A stretch of DNA of 64,000 nt from the NCBI GenBank assembly GCA_902801375.1, contig CADCIB010000007.1:1-64000 (forward strand), in the 5' to 3' direction. A program made the translations under genes and the position numbers. Below the pieces are notes generated by a model. The model ran no database searches. It was not told the origin of the DNA and saw nothing but the letters and a program-made list of their open reading frames with translations. Each line of letters begins with the position of its first letter. Positions within the stretch are counted from its first letter, which is position 1. This stretch comes from an uncultured Prevotellaceae bacterium. GTDB taxonomy: Bacteria > Bacteroidota > Bacteroidia > Bacteroidales > Bacteroidaceae. Below are positions 61,792 to 64,000 of this stretch, piece by piece.

Positions 61792-63063
61792 CTACTCGCC
61801 GCCCTCTTCTGCCCCAGGTCCCATCTGAATGTTGAACCCGGCTTGTCCCAGGTGATGCCAGTAAACGGGGTACGACTTGCTGACCACGAAGGGGTCGTTG
61901 ATGCGCAATCCAGGGAACTTGATGCACAGGGGAGCGAAAGCGAGGGCCATGCGGTGGTCCTGATAGGTATCTATCGGGCGTGTCGTGGGTTCGCAACGCT
62001 CGCCGTTCCAGCGTATCTCGCAGTCGTTGATGCTTTCCATCACAAAGCCCAGTTTGCGCATTTCGGTAATGAGGGCCGTGATGCGGTCGGTCTCCTTCAC
62101 TTTCAAAGTGCTCAGCCCCTTGAAGTGGAAGGGGATGCCCAAGCCCGCACAACACACCACGACGGTTTGTGCCAGGTCAGGCTGGTTGACGAAGTCGTAG
62201 TCTAAACGGGGCAGCCGCGACAGGGTCTTTCTGAGCGTCACCATTGTCGGAATGCCCTGTTCGTGCTCCTCGAACACCGTCTTCACGCCCAGCATCGAGA
62301 ACAGATAGCGCACCACCGAGTCGCCCTGACGGCTGCTGTCCAACAGGCCTGTGAGCTGGATTTCATTGTCAGGATCGTCGCTCAGGGCCATAATCTCGTA
62401 CCAATACGACGAGGCACTCCAGTCGTTCTCCACGATGAAGCTGTGTGGTTGATAATCCTGATGGGGGGTGCTGATGACGTTGAAGTCAGTCCATTCGGCT
62501 TTCAGCCCGAAATCGTGCATGATGTGGAGCGTCAGGTCGATATACGATCTCGACACGATGTTGCCCTGCAGCACCAGTTCCAGCCCGTTCTTCAGGGCGG
62601 GGCCGATAAGCAACAGGGCCGACGTGATTTGCGAACTGACACCAGCGTCAATCTCCACGCGCCCGCCTTCCAGCGGATTCCCGTGGATGCGCAGGGGCGC
62701 AAAGCCCTCCTCGCCGATGTATTCGATGTCGGCACCCAGGTAGCGCAGGGCATCGACCAGGGGCTTGATGGGGCGTCGGCGCAGGCGTTCGTTTCCTGTC
62801 AGCGTGTGGCTTCCTGGCGTGATAGACAGGTAGGCGGTCAGGAATCGGAACGACGAGCCGCTGGCATTGATGTCGATGTCGGCCGGCATGTCACGCAGGG
62901 CGTTCACCAAGACGTTGGTGTCGTCGCAGTCGGAGAGGTTCTGCAGCGCGCAGGTTCCTCCCGCCAGTGCGTTGAGAATGAGTGCGCGGTTGCTGATGCT
63001 CTTCGATGCCGGCAGGTCAACGAGGGTCTGAATATGGCTTGGAGCCTTAAGTGTATATTGCAT
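61792..63063 (-). CDS. aroA: 3-phosphoshikimate 1-carboxyvinyltransferase (EPSP synthase)
   Basis: 423 residues. Joins shikimate-3-phosphate and phosphoenolpyruvate in aromatic amino acid synthesis. Landmarks: LPASKSISNRALIL with Lys21 and Ser22, LRRRPIKPLVDAL, GVSSQITSALLL, LKVKETDRI and TYQDHRMAL. The PEP-site loop reads ASGSSFRFL where the Escherichia coli enzyme has NAGTAMRPL, so the positions of Thr97 and Pro101 are changed. A short C-terminal extension (MGPGAEEGGE) follows the usual end GFNIQ. Cytoplasmic. Confidence 0.97.
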   Translation of the reverse strand: MQYTLKAPSHIQTLVDLPASKSISNRALILNALAGGTCALQNLSDCDDTNVLVNALRDMPADIDINASGSSFRFLTAYLSITPGSHTLTGNERLRRRPIKPLVDALRYLGADIEYIGEEGFAPLRIHGNPLEGGRVEIDAGVSSQITSALLLIGPALKNGLELVLQGNIVSRSYIDLTLHIMHDFGLKAEWTDFNVISTPHQDYQPHSFIVENDWSASSYWYEIMALSDDPDNEIQLTGLLDSSRQGDSVVRYLFSMLGVKTVFEEHEQGIPTMVTLRKTLSRLPRLDYDFVNQPDLAQTVVVCCAGLGIPFHFKGLSTLKVKETDRITALITEMRKLGFVMESINDCEIRWNGERCEPTTRPIDTYQDHRMALAFAPLCIKFPGLRINDPFVVSKSYPVYWHHLGQAGFNIQMGPGAEEGGE

Positions 63064-63088
63064 GTGGATGTTGATTCTATTTCTGTTG

Positions 63089-63119
63089 CAAAGGTACTAC
63101 TTTCTTCTGAAACGCCAAA
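63089..63119 (-). promoter_or_regulatory. Promoter of aroA
   Basis: On the minus strand TTTG (63119-63116), 19 bp, then TACCTTTG (63096-63089), an excellent Bacteroidetes -33/-7 pair, 25 bp before the aroA start. Confidence 0.7.
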
Positions 63120-63213
63120 CTTTTACTCCGATTATTTTACTTCGCGTTGTCATCAGGCATGAAAGCCGTTTTCGTTTGATGTTGGCGACGATGTCGTTTG
63201 CGTCTTATCCCGA

Positions 63214-63300
63214 CCGTACATTAATAATCTACGCAGCGTAGGTTAATAATGTAGGCAGCGTAGGTTAATAATGTAGGCAGCGTAGGTTATTAATGTACGG
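63214..63300. repeat. 22-bp triple repeat enclosed by a 14-bp perfect inverted repeat
   Basis: ccgtacattaataa (63214-63227) and ttattaatgtacgg (63287-63300) are exact reverse complements. Between them cagcgtaggttaataatgta-type units recur at 63234, 63256 and 63278, exactly 22 bp apart. The first contains ctacgc-a-gcgtag, a tight hairpin. The rest of the 390-bp gap between aroA and the next gene holds the aroA promoter and a weak promoter-like TATCTTCG (63421-63428). Confidence 0.9.
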
Positions 63301-63453
63301 TTGGCGTTTGCCGTCTTTTGCATTCCTATCAGCCGTCTTCCGCAACGCCGTTTGCCTTCTCTCGCGCGTTCCTAATTAAATATTTATGGGGAAAGTTGCA
63401 GGGATTTCCATTTTTTTTCGTATCTTCGCAGCCGAAAACAAATCTCTCAAGAC

Positions 63454-63816
63454 ATGGCAACGAAAAAAAGAAGCGGATACAAGAAGACGGGCATCCCAGG
63501 CCTGTCCATTCGGTTTTCCTGGAAAGAGCTGCTGGGCATCACGGCGCTGAAGCGGTGGTTCTCCCGCAAGACGGGCATACCCACTACCGAGTCGGGCATC
63601 AGAAAGAAACTCGGCCGTAAGTTGGCCAAATGGCTAACGGGCAAATATGAGGAAAAGACCGGTCAGACACTCGACATGAACAGCCGTGGGCAGATTAAGA
63701 CTCCCAAGACGACAAAGACTACGAAGAAGACTTCGACCACGAAGAAAAAGACCACAACGACGAAGAAAAAGTCGCTGTTAGACGAAGACCTGCAAAATCA
63801 AGAATTGAGTATATGA
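63454..63816 (+). CDS. Small basic Lys/Thr-rich protein (120 aa)
   Basis: The N-terminal part (TGIPGLSIRFSWKELLGITALKRWFSRKTGIPTTESGIRKK in pieces) could be a short folded domain. The second half is a lysine/threonine tail (TTKTTKKTSTTKKKTTTTKKK) like those of histone-H1-like or nucleoid proteins, ending in an acidic LLDEDLQNQELSI. No signal peptide. I do not recognise a named family; nucleic acid binding is a guess from charge. Its stop overlaps the next start by ATGA. Confidence 0.75.
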   Translation: MATKKRSGYKKTGIPGLSIRFSWKELLGITALKRWFSRKTGIPTTESGIRKKLGRKLAKWLTGKYEEKTGQTLDMNSRGQIKTPKTTKTTKKTSTTKKKTTTTKKKSLLDEDLQNQELSI

Positions 63817-64000
63817 ATAGGAAAAAGATGCTTCTCGTGTTGGCGATGACTGTCATTGCCCATACGATGTGGGCGCAGGTGAACCTGGTGCCCAAGCCCC
63901 AAAAAGCCCAGTGGCAACAAGGGAACTATGTGTTGAACGGACAGGTGGAGGTGGCTTATGCCTCAAACGATCTGAAACCGGCTGCCGACTATCTATGCCG
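63813..64000 (+). CDS. Start of a probable GH20 beta-N-acetylhexosaminidase (cut by the window end)
   Basis: Only 62 codons are visible. A signal peptide (MNRKKMLLVLAMTVIAHTMWAQ) is followed by VNLVPKPQKAQWQQGNYVL, the usual start of the GH20b domain that precedes the GH20 catalytic barrel. The catalytic Asp-Glu pair lies outside the window, so the assignment rests on the N-terminal domain alone. It would remove terminal GlcNAc or GalNAc. Confidence 0.6.
   Translation, partial: MNRKKMLLVLAMTVIAHTMWAQVNLVPKPQKAQWQQGNYVLNGQVEVAYASNDLKPAADYLC

Overview
The window looks like a chromosomal segment of a Prevotella-like member of the Bacteroidales. The evidence is SusC/SusD-type glycan uptake genes, an SusE-like lipoprotein, many secreted glycoside hydrolases, the Bacteroidetes -7 promoter element (TAnnTTTG) ahead of several operons, few Shine-Dalgarno sites, and two type IX secretion genes (porX, porW). 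I saw no rRNA, tRNA, CRISPR array, insertion sequence or phage structural gene.

Layout: 1-1057 is a tandem array of about 16 units of roughly 60 bp, each able to form two GC-rich hairpins, closed by one inverted half-unit. 1086-4092 is a GH43-type enzyme plus an uncharacterised secreted protein that is probably an (alpha/alpha)6-barrel. 4344-11894 is a compact polysaccharide utilisation locus (SusC, SusD, SusE-like, GH43) ending in a clear terminator. 12088-13707 encodes a membrane-anchored DUF6377-type regulator. 13895-25409 alternates GH31 enzymes with giant GLUG-repeat surface proteins (GH31, GLUG, GH31, GLUG, terminator). 25746-44945 continues with a third GLUG protein, a tiny acidic protein, a third GH31, an SusF-like binding protein, a GH18-like/crystallin fusion, a C10 cysteine protease, GH97, GH38 with a CBM32-like end, and an SGNH/LamG esterase. 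Many of these exported proteins end in a common short C-terminal tail of the type IX sorting kind. The work is probably stripping alpha-linked sugars from glycans or glycoproteins at the cell surface, but I cannot name the substrate.

44905-46010 is an island of at least five short-repeat families, including two segments bounded by near-perfect inverted repeats. 46191-52945 is a type I restriction-modification operon (hsdM, a DUF1016 protein that appears to lack its nuclease core, hsdS, rhuM, hsdR).

53027-63063 is read on the minus strand: aroA, a small Cys-rich membrane protein, porW, porX, tsaE, a DUF4965/glutaminase-like secreted protein and a small exported protein. 63454-64000 starts a new plus-strand group: a Lys/Thr-rich small protein and the beginning of a probable GH20 hexosaminidase.

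The features most worth a second look are the repeated four-cysteine linker module in the GLUG proteins, the nuclease-deleted DUF1016 inside the hsd operon, the 68-residue acidic protein, and several places where intergenic repeat DNA has become coding sequence.
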